Source of the DNA: a virus
Length of the DNA stretch: 64,000 nucleotides
Strand: one strand, 5' to 3'
IMG/VR virus record: IMGVR_UViG_3300033182_001206
Location: 1-64,000 of that record
This document shows, one piece after another, positions 33,356 through 42,513 of the stretch; positions within the stretch are counted from its first letter, which is position 1; every line of letters starts with the position of its first letter. Below the pieces are notes generated by a model, which was not told the origin of the DNA, did no database searches, and was given only the letters and a program-made list of their open reading frames with translations. The position numbers were made by a program, and so were the translations under genes.

Positions 33356-34517
33356 CAATTTCAAATTTTGGTGTGCAGAAAACCAAATCCACTGTTTTTT
33401 CTTTTTCTACAAAAATATCCCTAAATCCAAAAGGCATGACCAAAAAGTAATCAGCATCTTTACGTGCTTCATCTTCGTGTACAATAGGAATACCTGTGCC
33501 CACTAGATAACGACCAATTTTGTCTGGGTGGATTTCTGCTGCGCCAGCAACTTGATCTCCTGTGATATCATAGAACTGTGCAATGGTATTGCCTTTTGTG
33601 CTTGCACCGTAAATGTAAACTTTTTTGTTTTTCTGTTTACAGTCTTCAAGAAAGTTTTGCAGGTCTGCTTTGTTGTCATACAGGCCTTGTACAAATGCTT
33701 CTAGATCGTTTTCTGGTTCTGTGTATTCTGCTGGTTGTGTTGTTTCCGTGTGTCCAATCCACAATTGCCAGCTGCCACCATTGATATCGTTTTCAATTAC
33801 ACGTGCAATGGTAAGTCCATGATCGCCAAACAGTCGTACCAAACTGTCCCATGTGTAGTAAAGGATATGTTCATGGCAGATGTTGCCCACATCATTGATA
33901 CGTACCATCTGCGGCATACCCATGAACTGCACTACAAACAACCCGTCTGATGCCAACACTGCTTTTACATCATCCAAGAACTGATGAGGATTTTCTAAAT
34001 CGTAAAACATAGCAATCGCTGTGATAATTTTTGCATTGGCTTCGCCAGCATGCTTTCTATAAGTTTCAAAATTGAAAAAGTCATTTATTGCAATGTCTGC
34101 GTTTGCTGCCAAATCCTCTTGAATGGTAACTGCTGGATCAACACCCACGGTGCGAATTCCTTCGGGGTACATGCTCAGCAGTGTACCGTCGTTGGCACCA
34201 ATATCCAGCACAGTGTCACCGGGCTGTAGTCCAGCATATGCAGCAGCTCCTTCTGCAATTTCACGCAAATTGTTTACAATTTTTTTGTTGAGTTTACTTT
34301 GATACCAGTAATCTCTATAGATTTCTTCGTCGATGGTTTCCCGTAACTGCACAAGAGTACAATCTTCGCAGCGCAACAATGTCATAGGAGCCTTTCCTCT
34401 ATGTCCATCTGGTGTTGCAGGAAAATCATTTACATACATTTCTTCAACTGCATAAATTTCCGACAGGTCTTCGCTTCCGCAAATTCTGCATGTGTGTCTT
34501 TCTGTATAACTTAGCAT
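33324..34517 (-). CDS. Zinc-containing SAM-dependent C-methyltransferase of sugar type
   Basis: 397 residues in three parts. Residues 10-53 hold C-x2-C pairs (Cys10/13, Cys50/53) that bind zinc; TVLDIGANDGTLLSMYPEG (about 102-120) is the SAM motif; NDVGNICHEHILYYTWDSL has the catalytic Glu-His pair; KKVYIYGASTKGNTIAQFYD begins the C-terminal Rossmann-like domain. This is the architecture of NDP-sugar C-3 methyltransferases used to make branched deoxysugars. It is full length. TAATG junction with the epimerase gene upstream indicates a shared sugar pathway. Confidence 0.9.
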   Translation of the reverse strand: MLSYTERHTCRICGSEDLSEIYAVEEMYVNDFPATPDGHRGKAPMTLLRCEDCTLVQLRETIDEEIYRDYWYQSKLNKKIVNNLREIAEGAAAYAGLQPGDTVLDIGANDGTLLSMYPEGIRTVGVDPAVTIQEDLAANADIAINDFFNFETYRKHAGEANAKIITAIAMFYDLENPHQFLDDVKAVLASDGLFVVQFMGMPQMVRINDVGNICHEHILYYTWDSLVRLFGDHGLTIARVIENDINGGSWQLWIGHTETTQPAEYTEPENDLEAFVQGLYDNKADLQNFLEDCKQKNKKVYIYGASTKGNTIAQFYDITGDQVAGAAEIHPDKIGRYLVGTGIPIVHEDEARKDADYFLVMPFGFRDIFVEKEKTVDLVFCTPKFEIVKVAAEDPAQ

Positions 34518-35476
34518 TATTGATTTCTCCTGTGCAATTGGCTGTCAATCCAATTGTATGTTCGTGTGATTCCTTCACGCAAACTTTGTCTAGGTTCCCA
34601 GCCCAGTGTTTCTCGGGTAAATGTTAGATCGCAACTGCGTCCCAGCGGACCAGTGGGTGCATCCAAATTGTAAGTGAATTCTACATCTTTACCGGCAATT
34701 TCTGCTACCAGTCGATAAAAATCAATTACTGATATTTCTTCTTCGCTGCCTAGGTTTATAGGCGTGTTTATGTCACTCATGGTGAGATTGAAGATGCCAT
34801 CTACCAAATCTTCCACGTGTATATATGTTCTTATTGCTTCGCCAGTTCCCCATACTTCAATGGGCTCTGTTCCGTCATATGCACTGATCTTCCTACAAAT
34901 AGCTGCTGGTGCTTTTTCTCTGCCGTCATTGTAGCTGCCCTGTTCACCATAGATGTTGTGAAATCTACCAATACGTGCCAGTATTCTGCCTTGTAGTTCT
35001 TGTTCTTGCAGCATCATTTCGCTGTACAGTTTTTCCCAACCGTAGCCTTCATCTGGATTAGCTGGATGCCACATGTCTTCTCGCAGACGTACAACATTGT
35101 TTGGATCTTGCTGAAGATCTGTGTTGTACACACAAGCACTGCTAGCAAAAAAGAATCTCTCCACACTGTTCTCAATAGCACCATCCATGACATTGATAGT
35201 GATCAACATGTTGTCACGCATTTGGTCTGCTGCGTGAAATGCAGTAAATCCAACACCGCCCATGTTGCATGCCAAGTGAAAAACAACATCACAATCTTTA
35301 TATAAATCTGTACGTGGCACTGTGAGATCGTGTACATAAAAATCTTCCCACAGTTCTAAACCTCTGTATTCTGGTAGCTTTTTGTCAATACCACGTACTG
35401 CATATCCTTGTTTGCGCAAATATTCACTGAGGTGTCCGCCTATAAAGCCACCTGCGCCTGTTACTGCTGCTCGCAT
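34517..35476 (-). CDS. GDP-mannose-3,5-epimerase-like NAD-dependent epimerase
   Basis: 319 residues from ATG 35476, which has GAGAGGA six bases upstream; ATG 35482 touches the same ribosome-binding site and is less likely. VTGAGGFIGGHLSEYL is the NAD loop, FHLACNMGGVGFTAFH is diagnostic for GDP-mannose 3,5-epimerase (the NMGG strand), FFASSACVYN the Ser strand, and GYGWEKLYSE the Tyr-x3-Lys. GRFHNIYGEQGSYNDGREKAPAAICRK supports the same group, though one segment exceeds that family only slightly. It would make GDP-L-galactose or a related sugar. Overlaps the sulfotransferase by 16 bases. Confidence 0.87.
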   Translation of the reverse strand: MRAAVTGAGGFIGGHLSEYLRKQGYAVRGIDKKLPEYRGLELWEDFYVHDLTVPRTDLYKDCDVVFHLACNMGGVGFTAFHAADQMRDNMLITINVMDGAIENSVERFFFASSACVYNTDLQQDPNNVVRLREDMWHPANPDEGYGWEKLYSEMMLQEQELQGRILARIGRFHNIYGEQGSYNDGREKAPAAICRKISAYDGTEPIEVWGTGEAIRTYIHVEDLVDGIFNLTMSDINTPINLGSEEEISVIDFYRLVAEIAGKDVEFTYNLDAPTGPLGRSCDLTFTRETLGWEPRQSLREGITRTYNWIDSQLHRRNQ

Positions 35477-36360
35477 GCCCATTCCTCTCTTATTTCTTTG
35501 ATACGTTGTCTAATGTTTGCTTCATCATACACAACACGAAATCTTTTTTTGAATTCTGGATCTTCGCTGACTTTTTGATTTCCTTGGTTGCTGCGTCTAA
35601 ACATACTAATACCACAGTTATGCCATAGCCATCTATAGTTTTCTTTTAGCAAATCATTGCTGTAGTCTTTTATGACAAAATGTTCATATTTTTTGCTCAT
35701 GCGCTGTGCCCACGCTGTCCAAAACAGTTCATCTTGGCAAAACTTTTTGATTGTACCGTTGCCGGTTATCCATTCAATATCTTGGATGTCAGTGGCTTCT
35801 GCATAGGTTTCTTCTTTGTTTTCGTCTGTGTAGTTCCATATATTGGTTTGTCTGCTGCTGTTGCCGCTGATGATAATATCTGCAATGGGCCGGTAACAGT
35901 ATATGAACAGATCCGAATGACGTACACAGTTTTCCATTGTGTCGTCCCAATAGGTCATTTGTCGCAGTGTGTCATCCCATTTGGCGGGCTGAGGATCAGG
36001 CCATGTAACACTGTGATCCAATATCAATTTGGTAACCCAGCGTTCTTGTGTGCTGTACAGTTGTTCAAATCTATCTTCAACCGTGCGTTTGAAAGCAGGG
36101 CCGCCTTTGGTGAAGTCATCGGTTTTTTGAGGATACATTCTCCAGTGTACACCTGGTTCAGCTTTGGGACCATGATATTTTTGATTATCTACCTGTTTGA
36201 ATTCGCCATCTTGTGTTATTTCGCCAGTATATGGTGCATCAGCATTGCTCAGTGCATTTGCAAAAAAACTAGTGCCGCTGCGAGTAGGTCCTGCAATCAC
36301 AATACGATTGAACTTTCGAGTAGCCAAGCTACTCAAATGATTCCATTTGGTTTTTCTCAT
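35461..36360 (-). CDS. Sulfotransferase-family protein
   Basis: 299 residues. RIVIAGPTRSGTSFFANALS (about 19-38) is the PAPS-binding loop, and HSDLFIYCYRPIADIIISGN (about 146-165) carries the Arg and Ser that contact the 3'-phosphate. The middle portion resembles the family's helix-strand pattern, and the end is a charged helix (RQRIKEIREEWACEQQ). Probably sulfates a sugar in the envelope or virion glycan. It is unlike the tandem sulfotransferases at 15159 and 15889 outside the loop. ATGA with the gene upstream. Confidence 0.8.
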   Translation of the reverse strand: MRKTKWNHLSSLATRKFNRIVIAGPTRSGTSFFANALSNADAPYTGEITQDGEFKQVDNQKYHGPKAEPGVHWRMYPQKTDDFTKGGPAFKRTVEDRFEQLYSTQERWVTKLILDHSVTWPDPQPAKWDDTLRQMTYWDDTMENCVRHSDLFIYCYRPIADIIISGNSSRQTNIWNYTDENKEETYAEATDIQDIEWITGNGTIKKFCQDELFWTAWAQRMSKKYEHFVIKDYSNDLLKENYRWLWHNCGISMFRRSNQGNQKVSEDPEFKKRFRVVYDEANIRQRIKEIREEWACEQQ

Positions 36361-37511
36361 ACTTGTACAGGTCCTGTTATTTCAGTGTTTATCACAGTGC
36401 CTTGGGGATTCAACATGCTGTTGCCCCAGCTGTTCTTTCTGCTGTGGTTCCATTCTATGTTGGGCCAATTTTCAAAGCCAGCGACAACTCTACCCAACGG
36501 CGGCGGTTGTAGTATACTCAAATCATGTGGCATACCATAGCTGTCAAGCCAGGCTCTTGCTGTGTCTGTGTGCCACCATTTTGCATACATTTTACTGGGC
36601 ATGATTGTGAATCCGCCGTTGATGTGATCAAAATTTTCAATGTCCCATTCCATTGGATCATCAAACTCATGATAACACTGAAAATAATCTTTTCCAGTGA
36701 TGCTTTTGCAAAAGTATACATCATATGCATCTGGATCATAATCACAATACTGCTGCATGTTTTTTCTTATTTTAGGAGAAAAATATCCTTTGTGACCATT
36801 TTCATCATAGGTGTCCCATTCAACTTCAAGATATTCGCAATTGCGTATACCGTGCAGTTCCAGTTGTTCTGTGCCACGTTCGTTTGCACTTACATCTTCG
36901 TAAACGTGCACATACTTGTTGATGCGTTCCAGTGTGTGATGAAATTCTCTGTTGAACGGTGTAGGACCCAACCACCAAGGTTTGCGATAATCAAAATTGC
37001 CATTGTCACCACGAAGTTCTTCAGGTACATCGTCACCAGGACGCAGTGTTGTTTCTGTCCATGAAAAATAGTCTCTAATTTGATTGTAAAGATCTACCTC
37101 TGGATTGTGATGATACTTGAGTGCCAACAACTGTTCTCGTGTAGCACCATGCCAACGCCAGGCTTTTCTGCTGGCCAATCCAGTTGTAAAACAACGGTGG
37201 ATTGCATTTGTATCACTCCAAGTCATGCCTTCAAATGCACGATAGGGAAATTCAAACCCAAACTGTTCTTCCAGTGCATCAATACTGTTGTTGATTTCTT
37301 GTACAGCATTGCGTTTGATATCGCCAAGTCCGCTTTGGCCTTGTCTATTGATACCATGATAAAACAACAATCCTAGTCTACTTAGAAAGTTGTTGCCCAC
37401 TGTTTCTTTGACTGTGTTGTGAGTATCTATCCATTGATCAACCAATGGATTATCAATAAGTTCAATTTCGCAGACTGTGCCTGCTTCAAATTCTACATGT
37501 AAGGTTCTCAA
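36357..37511 (-). CDS. Unknown protein, LGKD/E family (three members here)
   Basis: 384 residues from TTG 37511, with AAAGGAAG ten bases upstream and a TATAAATA box before that. It shares with the genes at 41220 and 43712 an N-terminal strand (LHVEFEAGTVCEIELIDNPL), an (I/V)HR(C/W) turn, a central T/LGK(D/E)(F/Y) segment followed by aspartates (SITGKDYFQCYHEFDDPMEW) and a C-terminal AWLDSYGMPHD with PPLG. About 60-70 residues longer than its relatives. Trp- and Asp-rich, no signal peptide, no catalytic motif known to me. First gene of its unit. Confidence 0.55.
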   Translation of the reverse strand: MRTLHVEFEAGTVCEIELIDNPLVDQWIDTHNTVKETVGNNFLSRLGLLFYHGINRQGQSGLGDIKRNAVQEINNSIDALEEQFGFEFPYRAFEGMTWSDTNAIHRCFTTGLASRKAWRWHGATREQLLALKYHHNPEVDLYNQIRDYFSWTETTLRPGDDVPEELRGDNGNFDYRKPWWLGPTPFNREFHHTLERINKYVHVYEDVSANERGTEQLELHGIRNCEYLEVEWDTYDENGHKGYFSPKIRKNMQQYCDYDPDAYDVYFCKSITGKDYFQCYHEFDDPMEWDIENFDHINGGFTIMPSKMYAKWWHTDTARAWLDSYGMPHDLSILQPPPLGRVVAGFENWPNIEWNHSRKNSWGNSMLNPQGTVINTEITGPVQV

Positions 37512-37538
37512 TATAGACTTCCTTTATTGTTCAGTATA

Positions 37539-37546
37539 TATTTATA
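37539..37546 (-). promoter_or_regulatory. Late promoter box TATAAATA (leftward)
   Basis: Exact TATAAATA on the minus strand, 27 bases before TTG 37511, with the ribosome-binding site AAAGGAAG between. It supports the TTG as the true start of the leftward unit 37511-33324. Confidence 0.68.
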
Positions 37547-37576
37547 TTGTGAAAAAGTCAAGCGGTAAATATTGGT

Positions 37577-38299
37577 ATGGATCTAAAAGAACGCATTCTC
37601 ACCGATGGCTGGATCATTATGGAACGGTTTTTAGATCAAGAACTAGTTCTACAGTTGCAAGAGTTGGTGCAACGTTTACCCGGAATAAAAGGCCAAGCAC
37701 TGAGCGGCAGATGGTATCATCAAGGTCAACGTCCAGATGATTATCGCACAGCTATTGAGGAGGGTATTGACTGGGCACACTACTGGACTGCACAGCTTCA
37801 AGGTGAGGAATATGGAGAAATTGTACAGGTAAAACAACAGTTGGCACCCGTGGTAGATCAACTGCTGGATCAGTGGCACTGGTGGTGTGTGGATTATCAC
37901 GTGGCCCGTCCTGGCAGTGATTATGTGCACAGTCACATGGATACACCCTATCAATTTGAACCGTGGGCACAGTATCGCAGTTTATTGGGTGCACAAATAC
38001 TCATAGCTGTTGACGATTTTACAGTGGAGAATGGTGCAACTGCGTTTGTGCCTGGAAGTCATTGCGATGAGTTTGACATTGACAAAATCAACAAAAAATA
38101 CTATAATAAGTATCTATTAGAACACAGTCAACAGTTTGTTGCACCAGCTGGCAGTGTGTTGCTGTATCATCCTCGTACACTGCACAGTACAATGCCAAAC
38201 ACCAGTGAACACAGCAGATCAGCATTGCTGTTGAATGCAGTGCATCACAACATTGTAGAAGGTCTCAAGCAATACGATCGTGACTGTTTCGTAGGATAA
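37577..38299 (+). CDS. PhyH-type Fe(II)/2OG oxygenase
   Basis: 240 residues. HSHMDTP supplies His120 and Asp122, DDFTVENGATAFVPGSH the family signature, TLHSTMPN His203, and SRSALLLNA the 2OG-binding Arg214. Paralogue of the gene at 28847. Start ATG 37577 is preceded by GTAAATATTGGT, and there is no strong Shine-Dalgarno. It leads a rightward unit of sugar-nucleotide genes, so it probably hydroxylates a sugar or lipid intermediate. Three bases separate its stop from the epimerase start. Confidence 0.87.
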   Translation: MDLKERILTDGWIIMERFLDQELVLQLQELVQRLPGIKGQALSGRWYHQGQRPDDYRTAIEEGIDWAHYWTAQLQGEEYGEIVQVKQQLAPVVDQLLDQWHWWCVDYHVARPGSDYVHSHMDTPYQFEPWAQYRSLLGAQILIAVDDFTVENGATAFVPGSHCDEFDIDKINKKYYNKYLLEHSQQFVAPAGSVLLYHPRTLHSTMPNTSEHSRSALLLNAVHHNIVEGLKQYDRDCFVG

Positions 38300-38302
38300 A
38301 AT

Positions 38303-39187
38303 ATGAAAAAAAGAATATTGGTAACCGGCAGTGCTGGGTTTATTGGCAGACATTTGGTCCACAGCCTTGAACAAGATTATGCAGTAGTTCATGCTGATCT
38401 ACTCACAGGTACAGATTTGTGTGATCCTCAAGCTGTGGCTGAGTTACCTGATGTAGATTTGATTTATCATTTGGCAATGGTGAACAACACCAGTGCATTT
38501 TACACACAGCCTTACACTATTATACAAAACAGTGTGTTGCCGCTGCACAACATACTCAAACGATATCCGGGTGTACCTACGGTGTACACCAGCAGCAGCG
38601 AAACATATGCAGGTGGATTTGCCTTGGGCACAGTGCCAATTCCAACACCAGAAACAGTGCCATTGACCATTGATGATATTACCAATCCTCGGTGGAGTTA
38701 TGCCAGTAGCAAAATACTAGGCGAAAGTCAAGTGATAAGTGCAGGTGTTGAATTTGGCACACCATGGCGTATTGTACGCTATCACAATGTATACGGACCA
38801 GGACAGCGCAATCATTTTTTACCAGAATTTATTGATCGTTGTTTAGAGGGTAGATATGAACTATACGGACACAGTGCAACTCGCAGTTGGTGTTACGTCA
38901 CAGATGCTGTAGCTGCTACACTCCGGGTTGCTGAATCAGGAGAGGATGGTAACATATATCACATTGGTGCTGAAAATGAAGTTTCAGTACTGGAGGTTGC
39001 ACAACAAATAATGAAAAAACTGGGCTGCGAAGGGGAACTAACGCTGCACCCGGAACCCGAAGGAAGTGTACAGCGCAGATGCCCAGATATACAAAAGATA
39101 AAACAACTAGGATACAATCCGCAGGTAGATGTCAGCACAGGATTGGATCAATTATTGGAGAAAGATTATGGTATTATCAGTAAGTGA
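38303..39187 (+). CDS. NAD-dependent sugar epimerase/dehydratase
   Basis: 294 residues. RILVTGSAGFIGRHLVHSLE is the NAD loop, IYHLAMVNNTSAFY the strand 4 region, VYTSSSETYAGG the Ser strand, WSYASSKILGESQ the Tyr-x3-Lys pair, and RYHNVYGPGQRNHFLPEFID the substrate loop. RSWCYVTDAVAATL and NIYHIGAENEVSVLEVAQ complete the extended SDR. Slightly short compared with typical 310-340 residues. It would epimerise or dehydrate an NDP-sugar. Overlaps the thioredoxin-like gene by 20 bases. Confidence 0.87.
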   Translation: MKKRILVTGSAGFIGRHLVHSLEQDYAVVHADLLTGTDLCDPQAVAELPDVDLIYHLAMVNNTSAFYTQPYTIIQNSVLPLHNILKRYPGVPTVYTSSSETYAGGFALGTVPIPTPETVPLTIDDITNPRWSYASSKILGESQVISAGVEFGTPWRIVRYHNVYGPGQRNHFLPEFIDRCLEGRYELYGHSATRSWCYVTDAVAATLRVAESGEDGNIYHIGAENEVSVLEVAQQIMKKLGCEGELTLHPEPEGSVQRRCPDIQKIKQLGYNPQVDVSTGLDQLLEKDYGIISK

Positions 39188-39671
39188 CAGCATGATGGGG
39201 AAACAGGCATTTTATCCTGCAGAGCAGGGTGAAGTAAATTTGGTTATGATTATTTGCAATCATTGTCCATATGTGCTGTTCAGAATGCCAGCGATCAGTC
39301 AACTGGTCAAAGACTACCGAGATCGTGTACGCTGTTTTGCAATCAACAGCAACGACCACAGTCGTTATGCAGAAGATGCACCAGAGCTTATGCCCGAATT
39401 TCAAGAAAAATGGGATCTGCAATGTGATTACATACACGACAGCGATCAGAGTATTGCACGTGCATACGGAGCAGTGTGCACACCAGAATTTTATGTGGTT
39501 GATAGAGACGGTGTGATTGTGTATCACGGAGAATTGGATCCTGCTCATACCAGCAACGATCTTGTGCCCACTGGCAGCAGTTTGCGTCATGCATTGGATC
39601 TAACACTAGCAGGTAAACCCGTCACATGGGAACCCAATCCCAGCTTTGGATGCAGTGTAAAATGGCGATAA
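39168..39671 (+). CDS. Thioredoxin-fold protein with CNHCPYV motif
   Basis: 167 residues from ATG 39168. LVMIICNHCPYVLFRMPAIS holds the C-x2-C redox pair of a peroxiredoxin/thioredoxin-like group with NHCP. FAINSNDHSRYAEDAPELMP and AYGAVCTPEFYVVDRDGVIV (cis-Pro loop TPEFYV) are matching segments, and the last WEPNPSFGCSVKW has another Cys. Cytoplasmic, reduces disulfides or peroxides. The reason for its place in a sugar operon is not clear; it might keep the iron-sulfur or di-iron enzymes reduced. Confidence 0.8.
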   Translation: MVLSVSDSMMGKQAFYPAEQGEVNLVMIICNHCPYVLFRMPAISQLVKDYRDRVRCFAINSNDHSRYAEDAPELMPEFQEKWDLQCDYIHDSDQSIARAYGAVCTPEFYVVDRDGVIVYHGELDPAHTSNDLVPTGSSLRHALDLTLAGKPVTWEPNPSFGCSVKWR

Positions 39672-40441
39672 GAAAAAGTCATAGATTTCGCAGCGGAGAT
39701 TATGCTGCAAGCAAACGCTGGGACCAAAACGGAGACTGGCGCAACTATGGTGACATAGAAGATTGGAAAAAACGTGCCACTGTGAGAATGAGTGCTATTA
39801 GCAGCCACGGACAGGCAGAGGCTGTGGATCTTCTCAGCACAGTTGAACATGTAAAAACCGCAGGACTAGCAGGCGACTTTGTAGAATGCGGTGTATACAT
39901 GGGAGGCAGCAGTGCAGAAATGATATATGCTGCTGGATTGCTGGACATGGACAAAAACATGTGGATGTACGACACTTACGATGGTGTTCCTGAACCCGAC
40001 GAATCAGACACCATAGAGTTTGGCAACAAACAAATAAGAAGCACACTGGAATGGTGGCGAGAAAACAAACAAGATGAAAACGGCGAAAGTGCTTGGTGCT
40101 ATGCTACACTGGAAGATGTACAACAAAACATTCAAGAATTCACTGAAGGTTGCGGATATCGTGGTTCAGTACGTTATGTAAAAGGATTGGTACAGGATAC
40201 AATTCCCCTGGAAGCACCTGAAAAAATCAGCATATTGAGAGTAGACGTTGACCTAACAGAACCTACCATGCACGTGTTGAAATGGCTGTATCCACGTGTT
40301 GTATCGGGCGGACACATTATATTAGACGACTATGGAAAGTTTCCCAGCGTAAAAGCTGCGGTGGACGAGTTTTTGGATACAAAAGGAAATCCATACATTT
40401 ACCGAGTAAATTACAATTGTAGGCATATTGTAAAACCATGA
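39662..40441 (+). CDS. TylF/MycF-type sugar O-methyltransferase
   Basis: 259 residues from ATG 39662. GDFVECGVYMGGSSAEMIYA is SAM motif I of the macrocin O-methyltransferase family, MYDTYDGVPEP the loop after strand 2, ILRVDVDLTEPTMHVLKWLY a metal-binding D-x-D, and GGHIILDDYGKFPSVKAAVD the C-terminal strand with the paired Asp. These Mg-dependent enzymes methylate sugar hydroxyls. It overlaps the thioredoxin-like gene by 10 bases and the next gene as ATGA or nearly so. Target sugar unknown. Confidence 0.87.
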   Translation: MAIRKSHRFRSGDYAASKRWDQNGDWRNYGDIEDWKKRATVRMSAISSHGQAEAVDLLSTVEHVKTAGLAGDFVECGVYMGGSSAEMIYAAGLLDMDKNMWMYDTYDGVPEPDESDTIEFGNKQIRSTLEWWRENKQDENGESAWCYATLEDVQQNIQEFTEGCGYRGSVRYVKGLVQDTIPLEAPEKISILRVDVDLTEPTMHVLKWLYPRVVSGGHIILDDYGKFPSVKAAVDEFLDTKGNPYIYRVNYNCRHIVKP

Positions 40442-41223
40442 AGATAGGAATAATTGGATTAGGTGTTGTAGGTAGTGCATGTCGTGCAGGTTTTGAACGA
40501 TTGGGCTACACTGTGAGTGTGCACGACATAGCACTAAAAACCACAATTGAATCAGTCATGGATACTGAAATTGTTTATGTTTGTGTTCCTACACCCAGTA
40601 ACCCAGATGGAAGTTGTAATACAGACATTGTGGTCAGCGTTGTTGAGAGTTTAGCAGACTACCAGGGTGTGATTGCAATCAAAAGCACAGTATCGCCAGG
40701 CACTACACAACAGTTGATTGATCAGTTTGGTGACCATATTGTGTTTGTGCCTGAGTTTCTCAAAGAACGCAGTGCTGAATATGATTTTGTTTTTGATCAC
40801 AGACTGCTGCTGGTAGGCACAGAAAATGTAAATCATTATTATCTAGTACAGCGCAGTCATGGTGCATTGCCACAGCAAACACAGCGTGTAAGTCCAACTG
40901 AAGCAGAATTCGTCAAATACTATCACAACAGTTTCAATGCATTGCGTGTGGTATTTGCAAATGTATTTTACGAAATGACAACCAGCATGGCGGCCAACTA
41001 TGATACAGTAAAACAGGCTGCACTTAGTGCAGGCAATGTACCAGATGAATATCTTGATGTCAAGCCCGAACTGCGTGGATATGCAGGTGCATGTTTGCCA
41101 AAAGACGTGCTGGCATTGCAGCACTTCTGCGACAGCAACAACTTGGCTTTTGAATTGTTTGATGCCATGCACCGAGAAAACGAAAAATTCAAAAAAACTG
41201 TATACAAAGGAATGAGATTATGA
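40438..41223 (+). CDS. Shortened UDP-glucose/UDP-sugar 6-dehydrogenase
   Basis: 261 residues. MKIGIIGLGVVGSACRAGF is the NAD loop, CVPTPSNPDGSCNTDIV the strand 4 to helix region, FVPEFLKERSAEYD the acidic substrate loop, FVKYYHNSFNALRVVFANVF holds Lys160 and Asn164, and GYAGACLPKDVLAL the catalytic Cys219. All catalytic residues are present, but the sequence ends after the dimer helix: the C-terminal UDP-binding domain (about 150 residues of a normal 400) is missing. It may bind substrate differently or work with a partner. ATGA junction with the next gene. Confidence 0.86.
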   Translation: MKIGIIGLGVVGSACRAGFERLGYTVSVHDIALKTTIESVMDTEIVYVCVPTPSNPDGSCNTDIVVSVVESLADYQGVIAIKSTVSPGTTQQLIDQFGDHIVFVPEFLKERSAEYDFVFDHRLLLVGTENVNHYYLVQRSHGALPQQTQRVSPTEAEFVKYYHNSFNALRVVFANVFYEMTTSMAANYDTVKQAALSAGNVPDEYLDVKPELRGYAGACLPKDVLALQHFCDSNNLAFELFDAMHRENEKFKKTVYKGMRL

Positions 41224-42164
41224 AACTGCAGGTAACGCTAACTGATGGAACAGAATTTGGTATTGATCTAGTGGAGCATGAATTTGTACACGAATGGGCT
41301 CGTCGTGTTGTACAGTTTCCCATAAAGAAAACTCACCGTACAAGAATAACCGGCTACGGCAGTGGCAGTGATGAACGTGACAGCAACATGTACCAACAAC
41401 GATGTGCAGAACTGATTGCAGGATTGACCCGTCTGCGTGATGATTATGCAGTCACAGTGCCCGATCAATATTTTTCGCCACCCGCTGCTGATGCTGACAG
41501 TGCAGCAAAACAGAATTACTGCAACACTGTGCATCGTTGGGTTGTGTTTACACAGAAAAATTGGCCACATCCAGATGGCAATCAAAGTGCAATTGAACTT
41601 ATCCACAACAACAAAGATCATAATATACCCGGCGGATTGTTCAACACGCTAAATGGAGCAGTGCACACACTGGAAGGCACTTACAGAAAGCCCAGAGAAA
41701 GTTTGTTGGATCCCGCATTGGTAACTGAACAATGGTACTGGGATACTGAATTTGTTCATGAAAACTGGCGAGACAGATACTATGTGAGAAAAGAATGGGC
41801 GGACTTTAGACCCGGTATTGAATCATTGTTGACCAACAGACATCACACTGTTTGGTTTGCCAAACGCATATTGGGCAAAGACTTTAGAGAAGTGTGGATC
41901 GACGATGACGATCCTACACAACCAGAAGTTGTCAATTTTGATGATCACTTGCAATATGCGTTTGAAATTGATCTAAACAATAGACAACAGTTTTATAACG
42001 GTTCAGCATTTAGAAAGTGGTTGTCCGATTGGGACATCAAATATCAAAAAAGCAGAATGGGCAGAGTTCCCATTGGCAATGTAGACTGCAATCAAACACA
42101 GTTACAGGAAAAAATAAATGACCTCACTATCCAAATCGCAAAATTGCACATTGATGACGCCTGA
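41220..42164 (+). CDS. Unknown protein, LGKD/E family (three members here)
   Basis: 314 residues. N-terminal LQVTLTDGTEFGIDLVEHEF, then TVHRW, then FAKRILGKDFREVWIDDDDP and VNFDDHLQYAFEI, then AFRKWLSDWDIKYQKSRMGR with VPIG, all in the same order as the genes at 36357 and 43712. An acidic DDDDP stretch is a candidate metal site. No family recognised. It lies between the UDP-sugar dehydrogenase and the cupin isomerase, so a role in the sugar pathway or in carrying its product is likely. Confidence 0.55.
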   Translation: MKLQVTLTDGTEFGIDLVEHEFVHEWARRVVQFPIKKTHRTRITGYGSGSDERDSNMYQQRCAELIAGLTRLRDDYAVTVPDQYFSPPAADADSAAKQNYCNTVHRWVVFTQKNWPHPDGNQSAIELIHNNKDHNIPGGLFNTLNGAVHTLEGTYRKPRESLLDPALVTEQWYWDTEFVHENWRDRYYVRKEWADFRPGIESLLTNRHHTVWFAKRILGKDFREVWIDDDDPTQPEVVNFDDHLQYAFEIDLNNRQQFYNGSAFRKWLSDWDIKYQKSRMGRVPIGNVDCNQTQLQEKINDLTIQIAKLHIDDA

Positions 42165-42513
42165 TTTCTTCGAAGATCATCGAGGCACAATACGCAGTTT
42201 TTTCCCAGATGAACAGTTGGTTGAATACAACCTAATGGTAACCAACCAAGGCACTGCTCGTGGATATCATTATCATCCTCATTTCATTGAATACATGTTG
42301 ATTGTACAAGGAGAATGTTTGTTCAAAGAATACAGCAACGACACTGTGTACAACACTGTGTTGAAAACTGGAGATAGCATACGTATTCCCATTGGCACTG
42401 CACACACATTTGTAGCACTAACAGACTTTAGATTTGTCAGCCTGTTGACCAAACGCTGGAATGACAGCAACCCACCAATTGTAAAGATAGACGAACATGG
42501 CAAACCCATTTGA
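42118..42513 (+). CDS. WxcM/RmlC-like cupin, dTDP-sugar isomerase or epimerase
   Basis: 131 residues. DHRGTIRSFF, EYNLMVTNQGTARGYHYHP and EYMLIVQGECLFKEY are the first beta strands with HYH metal or acid residues; GDSIRIPIGTAHTFVAL is the second cupin motif. Similar to QdtA/FdtA and RmlC enzymes that isomerise or epimerise 4-keto sugars. Starts 47 bases inside the end of the upstream gene, and its stop overlaps the aminotransferase gene by 17 bases. Substrate should be the keto sugar made by a dehydratase; the dehydratase itself is not clearly in this window. Confidence 0.83.
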   Translation: MTSLSKSQNCTLMTPDFFEDHRGTIRSFFPDEQLVEYNLMVTNQGTARGYHYHPHFIEYMLIVQGECLFKEYSNDTVYNTVLKTGDSIRIPIGTAHTFVALTDFRFVSLLTKRWNDSNPPIVKIDEHGKPI